Of a DNA stretch of 64,000 bases, positions 1-10,317 are shown piece by piece (within the stretch, counting starts at the first letter, position 1; each line of letters starts with the position of its first letter). The stretch is from Trichomonas vaginalis G3. Lineage: Eukaryota; Parabasalia; Trichomonadida; Trichomonadidae. Where the stretch lies: contig NC_067207.1 of assembly GCF_026262505.1 (NCBI RefSeq), forward strand, positions 11,438,082 to 11,502,081, written 5' to 3'. Below the pieces are notes generated by a model. The model ran no database searches and was not told where the DNA came from. It saw only the letters and a program-made list of their open reading frames with translations. The translations under genes and the position numbers were made by a program.

Positions 1-1062
1 TCTCTCGACTAGAATATTAATATGATGCAGTTTTTTGTTTAGATCTAATATAAAATTGAATAAAAACTTTACTTTTACACTTTTCATTCAAGTATTTTAC
101 TAATACAGATCATGCTTTATCAATGCTTAGTACTATTCTTTTTAGAAAAAAGGATAATAAGAAAGATATTTGTGATTTAAAATAATTTTTTAAAATTTGC
201 CTTTAACTCATCACTCTGTGATATATAAAAAGCATTCGCATTACTCATTCTGCTTAATTGATCAACTCAAAATTCCAAAAAAAATTCAAAAATGAAAATT
301 AAAAATTTGATTTTTCTCTTCAAAAAATCAATTTTGAAAAAAATTTGGAAAATCAAAGTATTGTATAATTAATCAAATCATCAAATGAAATCGTTTTTAC
401 TCATAAAAAACATCTAATTTTTGATTTTGATATCATATTTGATAAAAACTCATTCTATAGTTGATGCAATGTCATGATTGCTGTTGGAAATATTATTTCC
501 ATAACAAAATTCTTATTTTAAGATAGTAAAATAATAAAGTTTTTATTTCAACAACAACAAGTAAATAGATGAATGGAAACGCACTATATTCGCATAATTG
601 TAGTAACTATTGTCTATATTTGAGTTATGACTATTCCAATCAAAATGTATAAAATTAAAATCAGAAATATCAAACAATTATATTCGGTACTGTGCACTCA
701 TTATAGATGTCATCGTAATTTATAAGTAATTTATATCTAAAAGCCGACTTTTTTTTTCTTATTGCAATAATTTTCTCAAATTTTAGTAACTTTTTCTATA
801 TTCAAGTTATTTGAATATATATCATAAGCGACGTAAGAACTCAAAATTACGAGGAATTCTGTCGTTGCATTTTCGAGATGCAAAATTTCGATTTTTAATA
901 TGGGGCTTTGGCAGGTGCAATCTTGATGTTATCTCCATATAGGAGTACAGTTGCAATATAATTAAAATTAACGAAGTTGATTTTAAATTGCATAATGCTG
1001 GAGAATAACTGACAATACAACTAAGAATACTCTACAAGATAGTTGCTAATTGGAGTAATAAA
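1..1062. other. AT-rich non-coding stretch
   Basis: No open frame with coding character is visible on either strand. The stretch is very AT-rich with many homopolymer runs. It lies downstream of the Pmp-like relic that follows. I recognise no RNA gene or repeat in it. Confidence 0.5.
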
Positions 1063-2289
1063 TTAGGCTCCACCAATCATTTCTTTCATCTCTGCCATAA
1101 CGAGCAGAAAAGAAGCGATCAGTAACCCTAGGAAAAAAGAAGAAGGGTGTCACTTTTCGTGGGATTACCTTTTTGAAAACTAATAAATAATGGAATTAAA
1201 ACTAACTTTTAGATAATAGAAGCGCAAGGTGAACTATAATTTTAAAGCCATGTTTTCGTTTAGAGTTAATTTTGATTTCATCTTCTATTGTTTCTTTTTC
1301 CTCTGGAAATTCAAGTCTTAGTTCTGCAAAGCATAATCCAGATGATAAATGGCGATTTCTTGAATAAAGGGATCCTGCATTTTCTCTTGTTGATGCGTAT
1401 CCAATAGAGCAGGAGGTCAACATTTCAAAATAACAGCCTTGAGCTTGAATCTTTTTTGGTGGGATAGAATTAAGATTAAAAAGGAAACTAGCATTATTTC
1501 GATAAAAGCTGCAATTAATAAAATTCATATCTAGACGTTTAGAATAAATAAGGACAGGACAATTGTTTTGAAAGTAATTAAATAAAAATATTTGAAATCC
1601 AAAATCTTGAGGTTGATATCCAGCATGATATGCCTGACCAGAAAATATGTCTTCTGATGTATTGTTTGAGAAAGTCGAGTATGTTACGTTTGAGAGATTG
1701 CCACAATAAATATTGTAAATGCTACTATATACCAGTTTTGAATTAGAAACATTGATTGATTTCATATTTATTTTGCCACCCATCATGTAAATATTGAATT
1801 GCCCATTATTATTTTCATCGCCACTTAAAGTAATTGTAGAATCAAGGAAATAATTTTTCAAGGAAGTTGCTTCGAAAATTGTCGATTCTACTTTGCAATA
1901 TGCACCAAAGGTTGGTGAGTTAGAGCCATAACTGCAGATTCTGTCTTGAATACATTCTCCATACTTAGTATTCAAGTATAAAGAGCCACCTTCTTCACTC
2001 TGGTGTGCGCATTCATCAAATGAGGTAGTGTCAATGAGAAATTTAAGGGTTTTGTTTGTTGTGTCTGTGATACGAATTGCTCCTGTGGTATTAAGGAAAT
2101 TAAATAGGCAAAGCGATATATAAAAACTACTTGATACAGAAACATTGAGATTGTGATCTTTGTTTTTGAAAGATTTGTGCTGAATCGAAGAATCGAAGAA
2201 TTCAGCCCATTGCTTGTGTAAAAATGAGAGCAATCTATAATCTTGAGTGATTTTGTTATTACTTCTATCATCACTTCAATCATCCACAT
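1063..2289 (-). pseudogene. Pmp-like surface protein relic, frameshifted
   Basis: An ATG at 2289 opens a frame reading KIIDCSHFYTSNG, and a second frame from about 2180 carries on with beta-helix-like text rich in Asn, Ser and short FxxN-type turns (NCSFYRNNASF, TYSTFSNNTSE, FDECAHQSEEGGSLYL). That style is typical of the trichomonad family resembling chlamydial polymorphic membrane proteins. The second frame stops at 1202, but a third frame just downstream (about 1063-1145) encodes a hydrophobic segment, FFLGLLIASFLLVMAE, followed by a short tail and a stop, as expected for the C-terminal membrane anchor. The second frame has no ATG of its own near its start. I therefore read this as one surface-protein gene broken by at least two frameshifts. 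Family assignment is from pattern only and is moderate. Confidence 0.5.
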
Positions 2290-2636
2290 GCTTAGCTTTA
2301 GAATGAATCATGCCCTTTCGTATAAAAGAAATCATATAAAAAAATGATCGGAATTTACATTTTTGAGAGAAAGTGTTAACTCAGAAAAACTTCGTACCTG
2401 ATGTCCATTTCTCTTCGTCAAGCACATTTATCAAAGCATGCAAAAAATGAATTGTAATGCATGTAAAGGCAAATATGAAAAATATCAAAACAGAAATAAT
2501 CAAATAAGGACGTAAAGCAGTTAATTATGATCTGTTTGTATCAGATGATGAATGTTAGGCCAAATTCTAGATTAAAAATTGATTAAAAAATGAATATTTA
2601 ATAAACATTGTAAAACAATAATAAATAAATATAAAA
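2290..2636. other. Intergenic gap
   Basis: About 350 bases between the Pmp-like relic (upstream side of its start) and the 3' end of the ankyrin gene. AT-rich, nothing recognised. Confidence 0.4.
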
Positions 2637-4802
2637 TCAATCGTGATGATTAACTTTTCTGCCACCAATTGTTCCATATCCTCCGTAACTCGATTCCTTG
2701 ACTAAATTATAGTTATATACGTTGCCAGCATCAGCCCCGAGGTCACCAAATCTATAAGGACCTCTAATGATTGGTACAGTTCTTGTTGCAAACTTGCAAT
2801 CTCCGCCAGGAAGATTTGAAAATTTCATACCGCCATTATTCACTGCAAGAGCCACTCTGAACTGTGTTTCTATTCTTGGATTCATTAAAAGTGCGTTAAA
2901 CTTGGAAAGTGGCCCAAGTGAAGTCGAAATCTTCATTAAAATATTAGATCTAATGAAATCTCTTTCATTGTACTTATCCAACCTTGGCCTTGTTCCATAA
3001 CGGCCTCCATTGTTGTAAATTACTTGTGCAACCTTTGGATTGTAGGCAATATCTAACGGAGTTCGATTATAACCGTCATATCGATTCAAATCGAGGCCAT
3101 GGAATGCCAGCAATGCAGTAACCATGCCAGGATCGTCCCTACAGGCTGCAAAGTGGATCGGAGCTGCAAGTCCTGGATGTTTTGTATTATTAATATCTGC
3201 ACCGCCTCTCCTGATGATCGTACTCATAATTGATGGATCTGAGTTGAAAGCGATCAAGTTTAGAACGGTTAGTCCGGTGGTCGTCACAATTTCTTCGAGA
3301 AAATCGTTTCCGCCGCATGTAACTAAGGCTCTGACTTGTGATTCGGACCTTGTTTGTATTGCTTGGGCGAAAACAGTGATTAAACTTCTCATTGGAATTT
3401 CTCCCATAATTTCTTTGACAATTTGGATCAATCTGATATCATTCGGTGGCTCTAGCCTAAGTACAAGCTTTGTCCATAGGTGTTCCAAGTTCGATCGCTG
3501 AAGAAAAGCTTTAATTACATCATCACGGCCGCGATTGAGCAAAAAGTCAATAGTTGTGTGTAGATCTGAATGAGCAATGGATACAGCGCCATGATGGAGT
3601 AAGTACAAGCTGAATAAGTCTTCTAATGAGGATTCTGATATCCAACATTGGAAGAAATTAATAGAAATGTTCATTTTCTGGACGATGTAGGCCATAGAAA
3701 GAGGTGGATATGTATATTTTTGGTCAATCATTAAGTCTTGAGTGCAAAATACCATTCTTCTGCCTAAAACATTTTCTGCAAGGAATTCTAAGCATGGAAT
3801 GCTCGTTGTTGGTAATGAATAAAGCAATACATCTGATGGAAGTTGGATCTTTGAAGCAATTAGCTTAAGATTTTCTAAATCTCCATTGATAGCAACGATA
3901 ATTGCAAGCTGAATCAATTTATGATCAGGTTTTCCACGAGAAATCAAGTATGAAAGGATCTTTGGTGAATTAAACATGGCGGCAATCAAATTAACTTGAG
4001 ATGTTGGTTCGATACCGTAATATCTATTCAAAAACTCGTATTTATGGTTTCCAAGAACTGGATTTTCACTATTGCAGTGTTTAATGAACCAATCAATATC
4101 ATCATTTAAAAGAGCTGCCAAAATGTTGTTTGTTTTGCATTTGCATTCGAGAATTGATGAAACTTCCTTGAAATTATCAGCAGCAAGATCTAAGAAGTTA
4201 TTAATTTTCGATAACTCTGGTTTATCTTCTTCTTCACGGGTTTCATCGAGCAAAGCTGTTGGATTTGTAGATCTCAAGCTTCCCATTGTTCCCCAGTTTG
4301 TAAGATAATAATCTGTGGTTGGCTTGCTGTCAAATGCTAAGTAAAAGTTAAGAATATCTTGTTTATCGAATACTGAGCTAACGATAATGAGAGAGCTGAT
4401 AACAGATGATTGGCCGCGTGTGCATATATCTTCGAAATTTTGACGATATTCGGCTGTTGAAAAAATTCCAAATTTAACGAAGTAAGAGAATATTTCTGTA
4501 CTTGAATCAAGAACATCTTGAGGCATTGGACGTGAGTTTGGAGGTAGTGTTTGAAGCAATTGGCATAAAACCCACATTGAATAATACAATACATGAGATT
4601 TTGTCTTTGATACAACAATAAACAATTCGCAGAATCCCATAACTTGTTGGGGAAGCTGTGGAAATAGTGGAATTAGTTGTTGATGAATTTCTTTATAATT
4701 TTGTGGGTTTATTTGATTTACAAGTTCAACTCTCTTTTGCCTTTCAAGGAGCTCAGCTTTGTATGTTTCAGGAATATCAAAATTATCTAATGAGAACTCC
4801 AT
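2637..4802 (-). CDS. Ankyrin-repeat / DUF3447-type protein (721 aa)
   Basis: A 721-residue protein starting at the ATG at 4802. The N-terminal 280 residues are helical and resemble the leader region of trichomonad ankyrin proteins. A DUF3447-like segment follows near residues 280-320 (ILSYLISRGKPDHKLIQLA). Recognisable ankyrin repeats lie near 520-625, for example AAPIHFAACRDDPGMVTALL and YNRTPLDIAYNPKVAQVIYN. The last 90 residues are rich in Arg, Gly, Asn and Tyr and match no domain I know. Ankyrin repeats mediate protein-protein contacts; the partner is unknown. It lies upstream of a same-strand CoaBC gene with a 548-bp gap. Base composition resembles its neighbours and the frame is intact, so it is probably functional. 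Confidence 0.8.
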   Translation of the reverse strand: MEFSLDNFDIPETYKAELLERQKRVELVNQINPQNYKEIHQQLIPLFPQLPQQVMGFCELFIVVSKTKSHVLYYSMWVLCQLLQTLPPNSRPMPQDVLDSSTEIFSYFVKFGIFSTAEYRQNFEDICTRGQSSVISSLIIVSSVFDKQDILNFYLAFDSKPTTDYYLTNWGTMGSLRSTNPTALLDETREEEDKPELSKINNFLDLAADNFKEVSSILECKCKTNNILAALLNDDIDWFIKHCNSENPVLGNHKYEFLNRYYGIEPTSQVNLIAAMFNSPKILSYLISRGKPDHKLIQLAIIVAINGDLENLKLIASKIQLPSDVLLYSLPTTSIPCLEFLAENVLGRRMVFCTQDLMIDQKYTYPPLSMAYIVQKMNISINFFQCWISESSLEDLFSLYLLHHGAVSIAHSDLHTTIDFLLNRGRDDVIKAFLQRSNLEHLWTKLVLRLEPPNDIRLIQIVKEIMGEIPMRSLITVFAQAIQTRSESQVRALVTCGGNDFLEEIVTTTGLTVLNLIAFNSDPSIMSTIIRRGGADINNTKHPGLAAPIHFAACRDDPGMVTALLAFHGLDLNRYDGYNRTPLDIAYNPKVAQVIYNNGGRYGTRPRLDKYNERDFIRSNILMKISTSLGPLSKFNALLMNPRIETQFRVALAVNNGGMKFSNLPGGDCKFATRTVPIIRGPYRFGDLGADAGNVYNYNLVKESSYGGYGTIGGRKVNHHD

Positions 4803-5350
4803 ATTGAGTATAAATTTATTATTGTCAAAATAATATCGTAAATTTACGTGTCAAAAAAGTATTCGCCATTTCCAGAATATCGTGAAAATCATGCTTAAGT
4901 GTGTTTAATCTGCGCCTTGTCATGTACGAACATCGAAACGATTTTAAGGATTAACAACTGTTATTCGAACGCTAAGGTCTGGCCAAAAAGTGGCGGTTTT
5001 GACATTATTTTGGTTGATTTAATAGTTGAAGTCTCGTGATTTTCGGCCGATGCGTCAACCAAACACAAGGGAACATTCCAGGGATCGCACTCGTGTCGCT
5101 GTCCGGATGCTGTTTCGACATTTCTTTAATTTATAGAGACAAAATTTTATTTTTTACAAATCTTTGTTCATTGATAATTTAATCGTCTATGAAAACGTTT
5201 TACACCTTATGTCATTATTCAATATTTCTTGAATTCAAATTATGGAATTTTTATTTTTCAATTTCGAGATTTGCAAAGCTTGTAAATATATGAATTACTT
5301 TAGATAAGAATAATACAATATATTTTTACTTTATAATGAAATATTTGGAG
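4803..5350. other. Intergenic region with promoter of the ankyrin gene
   Basis: 548 bases between the ankyrin gene start (4802) and the CoaBC stop (5351), both on the minus strand. It must contain the ankyrin gene promoter. A patch with higher GC content lies at about 4900-5110. No gene is seen. Confidence 0.4.
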
Positions 5351-6547
5351 TTATTTTTTCATCATTTCCAAAATTTTGTCAAAAATCTTCTCAGAAACCT
5401 TTTCTTTTGACATCATTTCTAGTTCGTGAGCTCCCTCCTTTGTTATTAAGGTTACCAAATTCGTATCTGTACCAAATCCAGCTCCTTGGACTTTCAAATT
5501 GTTTGCAACGATCATATCTGCTTTCTTCTTGTTTAGTTTAAGTGTGGAGTTCTCAACTAAATTCTCTGTTTCCATTGAAAATCCGCAAATAAATTGATTT
5601 TCTCTTCTATGTTCTCCTAAATACATTAATATGTCCTTTGTTCTCTTGAGTTTTATTTCAAGGTCTCCGTCCTTCTTTTTGACTTTTTCATCTGAATATT
5701 CAATTGGCGTGTAATCTGCAACTGCCGCTGCTTTAATAACGATATCCATCTGGTCGGATATTTCAGTAACTTTCTCGAACATGTGTTCGGCTGAATCTAC
5801 TTCAATAATTTTGACGAATGGAGGAATTGGAGCTGAAGTCATAGCCTTAACAATTGTTACGTTAGCTCCACGAAGCATTGCTTCTTTGGCAATTGCAAAC
5901 CCCATTTTGCCCGTAGAATGATTTGTAATGAATCTGACTGGATCAAGAGATTCTCGCGTAGCTCCTGCTGTGACGAGAACATTTTTTCCAATCATATCTT
6001 TGTTGCGGGCAATTACACGTTCTATGTATGAGAATATAACTTCTGGTTCTGCCATTTTTCCGCTTCCGACATCTCCACATGCAAGCATACCAGAAGATGG
6101 TTGTATGATCTCTATTCCATACTTTTGTAATGTTTTGATATTATCTTGTGTGATAGGATTTTCAAGCATTGCTGTATTCATTGCTGGAGCTACAAATTTT
6201 GGACATTTTGCAGCAAGAAATGTTGTTGTGAGCATATCATCAGCCATACCATGTGATGCTTTTGCAATGAAATTTGCAGAAGCTGGTGAAACTAAAAATA
6301 TATCTGCATTCTTTGCGAGTTCAATATGTGCAATTGTATTATGGTATTCTCTATCGAATGTATCAACATGTACTTTTGTCTTTACAAGTGCTTCGAAAGT
6401 AACTGGTGTAATGAATTTCTCAGCATTCTCTGTCATGATGATATGAACAGATGCTTTGGTTTTTCCAAGCATACTTGCCAATGTAGCCATCTTGTAAGCT
6501 GCAATTCCTCCTGTTATGCCAATAACAATGTTTTTTCCTTCAAACAT
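5351..6547 (-). CDS. coaBC: Bifunctional phosphopantothenoylcysteine decarboxylase / phosphopantothenate-cysteine ligase (CoaBC)
   Basis: This protein should add cysteine to 4'-phosphopantothenate and decarboxylate the product, giving 4'-phosphopantetheine for coenzyme A. From the ATG at 6547 it is 398 residues, the usual length for bacterial CoaBC. The N-terminal FMN-dependent decarboxylase half shows GITGGIAAYK (9-19), the active-site His in IAHIELAKNAD (74), PAMN (121-124) and the Cys flap LACGDVGSGKM (about 155-165). The ligase half starts near 187 with GKNVLVTAGATRE and carries NHSTGKMG (209-216) and ADMIVANN. An in-frame ATG at 6685 would add 46 residues without family resemblance, so I prefer 6547. 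Most eukaryotes have the two activities on separate proteins; the fused order here is the prokaryotic one, which suggests lateral transfer. Confidence 0.93.
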   Translation of the reverse strand: MFEGKNIVIGITGGIAAYKMATLASMLGKTKASVHIIMTENAEKFITPVTFEALVKTKVHVDTFDREYHNTIAHIELAKNADIFLVSPASANFIAKASHGMADDMLTTTFLAAKCPKFVAPAMNTAMLENPITQDNIKTLQKYGIEIIQPSSGMLACGDVGSGKMAEPEVIFSYIERVIARNKDMIGKNVLVTAGATRESLDPVRFITNHSTGKMGFAIAKEAMLRGANVTIVKAMTSAPIPPFVKIIEVDSAEHMFEKVTEISDQMDIVIKAAAVADYTPIEYSDEKVKKKDGDLEIKLKRTKDILMYLGEHRRENQFICGFSMETENLVENSTLKLNKKKADMIVANNLKVQGAGFGTDTNLVTLITKEGAHELEMMSKEKVSEKIFDKILEMMKK

Positions 6548-6936
6548 TTTTAATTCTGACGCTCTCAATTTTGATAGAATTTGTATTTTTATGGCAAGAT
6601 GAAAGAGAATTTGTAAATGAAAGGTCGATTGTTCAATTCTGGAGTACATTGATCCATTGGCATATTGTTTACTAAGATCGCTCATCTAATTAAATATTTT
6701 GAATATCAGTTCCGATGATCGTAAATAAAAGAGCTACAAGCATGTCTTCTTACTTCGAAAGAATCCATTTTGTAGTGCTGAAGATAATAGTTTAAATGAA
6801 ATGGATGTAATTGATTGGGCATTTGAATAGCCAATAAGCATTTTGGAAGATTTTCATTTAATTCACATAATATAATATGAAAGCCAATGCAACATCAATC
6901 AAATATTATTCCACTTTTTTTCTTCAAACGTTTTGA

Positions 6937-7221
6937 ATGACTTTCGATCCTGGTCACTTCGGATTATCTGAAAAGGACAAACTTTTAACAACCAACGTTT
7001 TCAAGAGAATAGCATCAGAGTATGGTCTATCCACACCAGAAGTTAGAGAGCAAGTCCAAATTGCAACAACAATTTTCCTACATTACATCATTGATGGTTG
7101 TGTTGCCTACCATCAAAGAGATGACACAGAAAAGCCTGTATCAGTTAAAACTGCTGACATCGTTAGAACACTTGAAAATTCAGGTTTCATTACTATTGCA
7201 AGAAAATGTGCTTCACAGTAG
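6937..7221 (+). CDS. Histone-fold protein, POLE3/Dpb4-like
   Basis: A 94-residue protein from the ATG at 6937. The layout is a short N-terminal tail, then helix-loop-helix segments VFKRIASEYGLS, VREQVQIATTIFLHYIIDGC and VSVKTADIVRTLENSGF. This matches a single histone fold of the H2B/NF-YB class, closest in feel to DNA polymerase epsilon subunit 3 (Dpb4) or CHRAC-17. Such proteins pair with a partner histone-fold subunit in the nucleus, in the replicative polymerase or in chromatin remodelling. The gene is divergent from CoaBC with a 390-bp gap, and a pyrimidine-rich stretch with CTTCAAACG lies just before the start. TFIID-type or CENP-type histone-fold proteins are the main alternatives. Confidence 0.6.
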   Translation: MTFDPGHFGLSEKDKLLTTNVFKRIASEYGLSTPEVREQVQIATTIFLHYIIDGCVAYHQRDDTEKPVSVKTADIVRTLENSGFITIARKCASQ

Positions 7222-7572
7222 GATCATGTTCCATTGTAATGGAATTATGTATCATGCATCTATAATTATTTAATAATATACTACATTAATTAGAATTTCT
7301 CGAAGACTTATAAGATTGTTTGTTTCATGCTTTGTATTGTTCTAATATGACTCTGGTGTAGTTTATCTATCATTTGCAAATTACGGTTGTTTATATAAAA
7401 AAATATTTATACCATTTAATTTTCTTTCCGCATAAATAACTCTACTTCTTTGTTCTAATTGGATAACACTTTGCATATAATCTATTAAATTGTCTATTTG
7501 CGATAGAAAATATGAGATATTTCTTTCATGAAAAAAAAAGTATTTATTGCGCATTGTAGAATAAAAAACATA
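7222..7572. other. Convergent intergenic gap
   Basis: 351 bases between the convergent 3' ends of the histone-fold and RRM genes. AT-rich, and should hold both polyadenylation sites. No gene seen. Confidence 0.4.
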
Positions 7573-8112
7573 TTAATCAGAGTAAGATTCGGAACTTGAA
7601 TCTGAGTAGTCCGAGTAATCAGAATCGAATTCTTGATTTTCTCCAAAACTATTTCGTAATTGCTGAGTGCGTCGTCTACGCATAAACATATGACGCTTTT
7701 TCAGCTGTATATTGGTCACTTCCTGAGGATCGTAATTAGGATTGTTAATTTCGTTAATCATTTTTTGACGTATTTTGTCAGGAGTAGGTCTGTTTATAGG
7801 CTGTCTAAGATAGTATCGTGTTAATTCTGGTGGTGGATGATCAGCAACCATGCAATAAATCGAATTTCTGCCAAACTGTGTGCCATTTAAATCAAGTGCA
7901 CTTTGGCAATCATCTGGATTGTTGAATTCGGCAAAGCCTCTACCACTTATTCTATCACCGCAGTCTTTTTCGAGATCAACTCTCAATAAACGGCCTTTGC
8001 TGATCAAAAAGTCCCTAACTTGTGTTGGTGATACATTATTTGGTAAATTTGTAAGTAATAGTATCCTACCTTCATAGGGAAACGGGTTTTCGATTGGATG
8101 AATTTGAGTCAT
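7573..8112 (-). CDS. RNA recognition motif (RRM) protein
   Basis: A 179-residue protein with one RRM near residues 15-92. The RNP2-like strand is RILLLTNLP and the RNP1-like strand is ISGRGFAEF, with the helix DDCQSALDLNG between later strands. The second half is basic (KKRHMFMRRRRTQQLR) and the tail is a Ser/Asp/Tyr-rich acidic stretch (SDYSDYSDSSSESYSD). That architecture suggests an RNA-binding protein in nuclear mRNA processing, but no specific orthologue is recognised. The ATG at 8112 follows TCAATATAAA, which could act as an initiator. It is transcribed divergently from the eL36 gene, 385 bp away. Confidence 0.8.
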   Translation of the reverse strand: MTQIHPIENPFPYEGRILLLTNLPNNVSPTQVRDFLISKGRLLRVDLEKDCGDRISGRGFAEFNNPDDCQSALDLNGTQFGRNSIYCMVADHPPPELTRYYLRQPINRPTPDKIRQKMINEINNPNYDPQEVTNIQLKKRHMFMRRRRTQQLRNSFGENQEFDSDYSDYSDSSSESYSD

Positions 8113-8497
8113 TTTATATTGACACTTTTTTCGATCAAAGATTTTATAATTGGCAACACATCATAATGCGCTATTTTTAAATTTTAATTCTCTAGTACCT
8201 AAAAATCATTATTTATGGAAAATTGCAAGTGAGATCGTTATCATTAAATCATCTCCGATAAATTAGTGCCATATTTGCTACGTTGATATGAATATTAGTA
8301 TATATGATTGTTGTGCGATATATTTTTTATGATAACAATGGAAAATATCATAAATTATAGTTCGTTATTTAAATTGTCTTTGCCATATTTTGTAATCCGG
8401 GTCTCATAATAATCTATAATTGATATTCCAGCTAAAACCATCAAAAAGAATTTTTTTGGATGAAGCACCTTTTGCGGTTTTGGTCGGTCCTTTTCGA
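8113..8497. promoter_or_regulatory. Divergent promoter region, RRM gene and eL36
   Basis: 385 bases between two divergent start codons. Immediately before the eL36 ATG is GGTCCTTTTCGA, which fits the trichomonad M5 core-promoter motif CCTTT described as an alternative to the TCA initiator. On the other side the RRM gene has TCAATATAAA before its ATG. Motif function is inferred from sequence only. Confidence 0.45.
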
Positions 8498-8773
8498 ATG
8501 TCTGAGGAACAACAAAAGGTTCTTGCTCCAAAGCGTGAGTGCGGTCTCCACTCATCTGGCAAGCGTGTTAACTTCGCTCGCAAGATCGTCCACGAGCTTG
8601 TCGGCTGGCAGCCATACGAGCGCCACACAATGGATCTTATCAAGATCGAACGCCGCCGTGCTGCTCGTCAATTCCTTAAGAAGCGCCTTGGCACACACCG
8701 CCGCGCTATGAAGAAACTCAACACACTTGAAGAAGTTGTTCAGGAAGAATCTCTCCACCACCATCACGAGTAA
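8498..8773 (+). CDS. RPL36: 60S ribosomal protein eL36
   Basis: A 91-residue protein from the ATG at 8498. The core VRE/HELVGWQPYERHTMDLIK and ARQFLKKRLGTHRRAMKK matches the conserved C-terminal part of eukaryotic eL36 (CGFAPYERRAMELLK and KKRLGTHRRAKRK in other species). It is a structural component of the large ribosomal subunit. The frame is open 26 codons further upstream without an ATG, so the 8498 start is the natural one. Codon use is clearly more biased to C-ending codons than in its neighbours, as expected for a highly expressed gene. The C-terminal acidic/His tail (EESLHHHHE) is unusual for the family. Confidence 0.93.
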   Translation: MSEEQQKVLAPKRECGLHSSGKRVNFARKIVHELVGWQPYERHTMDLIKIERRRAARQFLKKRLGTHRRAMKKLNTLEEVVQEESLHHHHE

Positions 8774-8932
8774 ACTGATAACATATATTTAGGATGAAAT
8801 AATAACTCTTACGCAGATGATTACATTTCTTAATCATTATATAATAATAACGTGTAAAAATTATTTTTCATTAATAATGAAATGAAATTAAAGTTTGAAT
8901 ATGAATGAGAAATAGACTACTGTGCTTCTATG

Positions 8933-9989
8933 TAAGGGTTTCGTTTTGCTAAAATTGTCACTTTTATAGCATATTTGTTTTTGAATGTTTTGCGAAACCA
9001 AAAAAAAAAACTATGATATACAATGTGTGTGTAAAGAAAATACTTTATTTACTAGTTAAAAAATCATTTGGTATTGATCAAGTTATTTTTTCTGGATAAG
9101 ATATTATATGGATAATTGGATAGAAAATACAATTATATAATCTTGTACCTGGTTTAATTAAGCTAATTGTCATCAGAAACTTGTAATTTTTATGAATTTC
9201 AGATTTTCTTTTCATTACTGCTTTTCTTAATAGGTCAAGTTCTTATTTACGTTATAAAGTATGATATTTACAAATATCAAGTTATCGTGTTTTTTGAGAA
9301 ATTATGAGAAACAAACAAAAATGAAAAAGATAGGAATAGCAATGAATAGTGATGTGGGTATAGAAAATGTAAGAGATATGAATGCAAAGCAATCAGTATT
9401 TAGGACATTGACCATAGATTTCGAAAAAAAAATGCTGCATATTGAGCGAAAACTATGATTATATTATAAGGCTGTCATTTAAAGCATAATGAAACTATTC
9501 CCTTTTCATTTTAATCGAATAAGATAGTAAAGATTTTTGAATTAGCTAGAAACTGATGAGATGTTTTCACAAATCAGATTTTTAATCTCTATAATGCATA
9601 ATTCACCCAATATCTCAATTTTGATATTGCGAGATATTTTTGCTATTGGTTTCGCAATTTTGACACAATAGCAAGAGGGTTCTATAAGCATTATTATCAA
9701 CGTAGAATCTGAATATCATATCAGAAAATGCCGCAAATCTGACATTTACCCGACCAAATAGCAAAAATAATTGAATACTTTTCGCGAAAACTTTAAAAAT
9801 CGATAAAAATATGAAATATAGATATTAAAGAGACTTTTTATATAATATTCATAAAGATTTTCCAAAAATATGATACCGCAAAATTAAAAAAGTGACGTCT
9901 TGAGTGGAGTCAAAGGTCGAAATTGCTAGCTAAATGTTTTTTTAGCGAAATTGCGTATTGTACGTTTTTTTCGCAAAACGAAACCCTTA
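8933..9989. mobile_element. Non-autonomous DNA transposon with 17-bp inverted ends
   Basis: The left end reads TAAGGGTTTCGTTTTGC at 8933-8949 and the right end is its exact reverse complement at 9973-9989. Both ends are flanked by the same 7-mer TTCTATG (8926-8932 and 9990-9996), which is a clear target-site duplication. The 1057-bp interior is AT-rich and holds no transposase; the longest frame is 65 codons at 9261 with no recognised similarity. A motif GTCACTTTT also recurs close to both ends. A 7-bp duplication does not settle the superfamily. It must have been moved by a transposase from elsewhere. Confidence 0.8.
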
Positions 9990-10317
9990 TTCTATGAAAT
10001 AAATCTCTAATAATTTTGTTATATTGTTGAGAAAATATTATTTTTCAGTCAAAATCAAAGAAATTCATAATAGAACTGAAAACCAAGCTTAAAAATATTA
10101 AAAATAAAGACAACAAACAGTAAAAGTTTTGGTAATTCGGCGATAAATATAAACATTTTTAAAACAAATAAAATATAAACAATAAAGGAATGAAATTAAA
10201 GGAAATCTAATGTTTTTCTAATAGAATTCATGAGATTTCTTCAGAGTCAAATGATATATGATAAAAATCTTCTAGCAAATAAATAGAGAACTTTCTATGG
10301 CAAATATCGTGTTTGAT

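Noticed and set aside
9261-9458. 65-codon frame inside the 8933-9989 transposon
   Set aside because: No similarity to a transposase, AT-rich composition, and no initiator; most likely chance.
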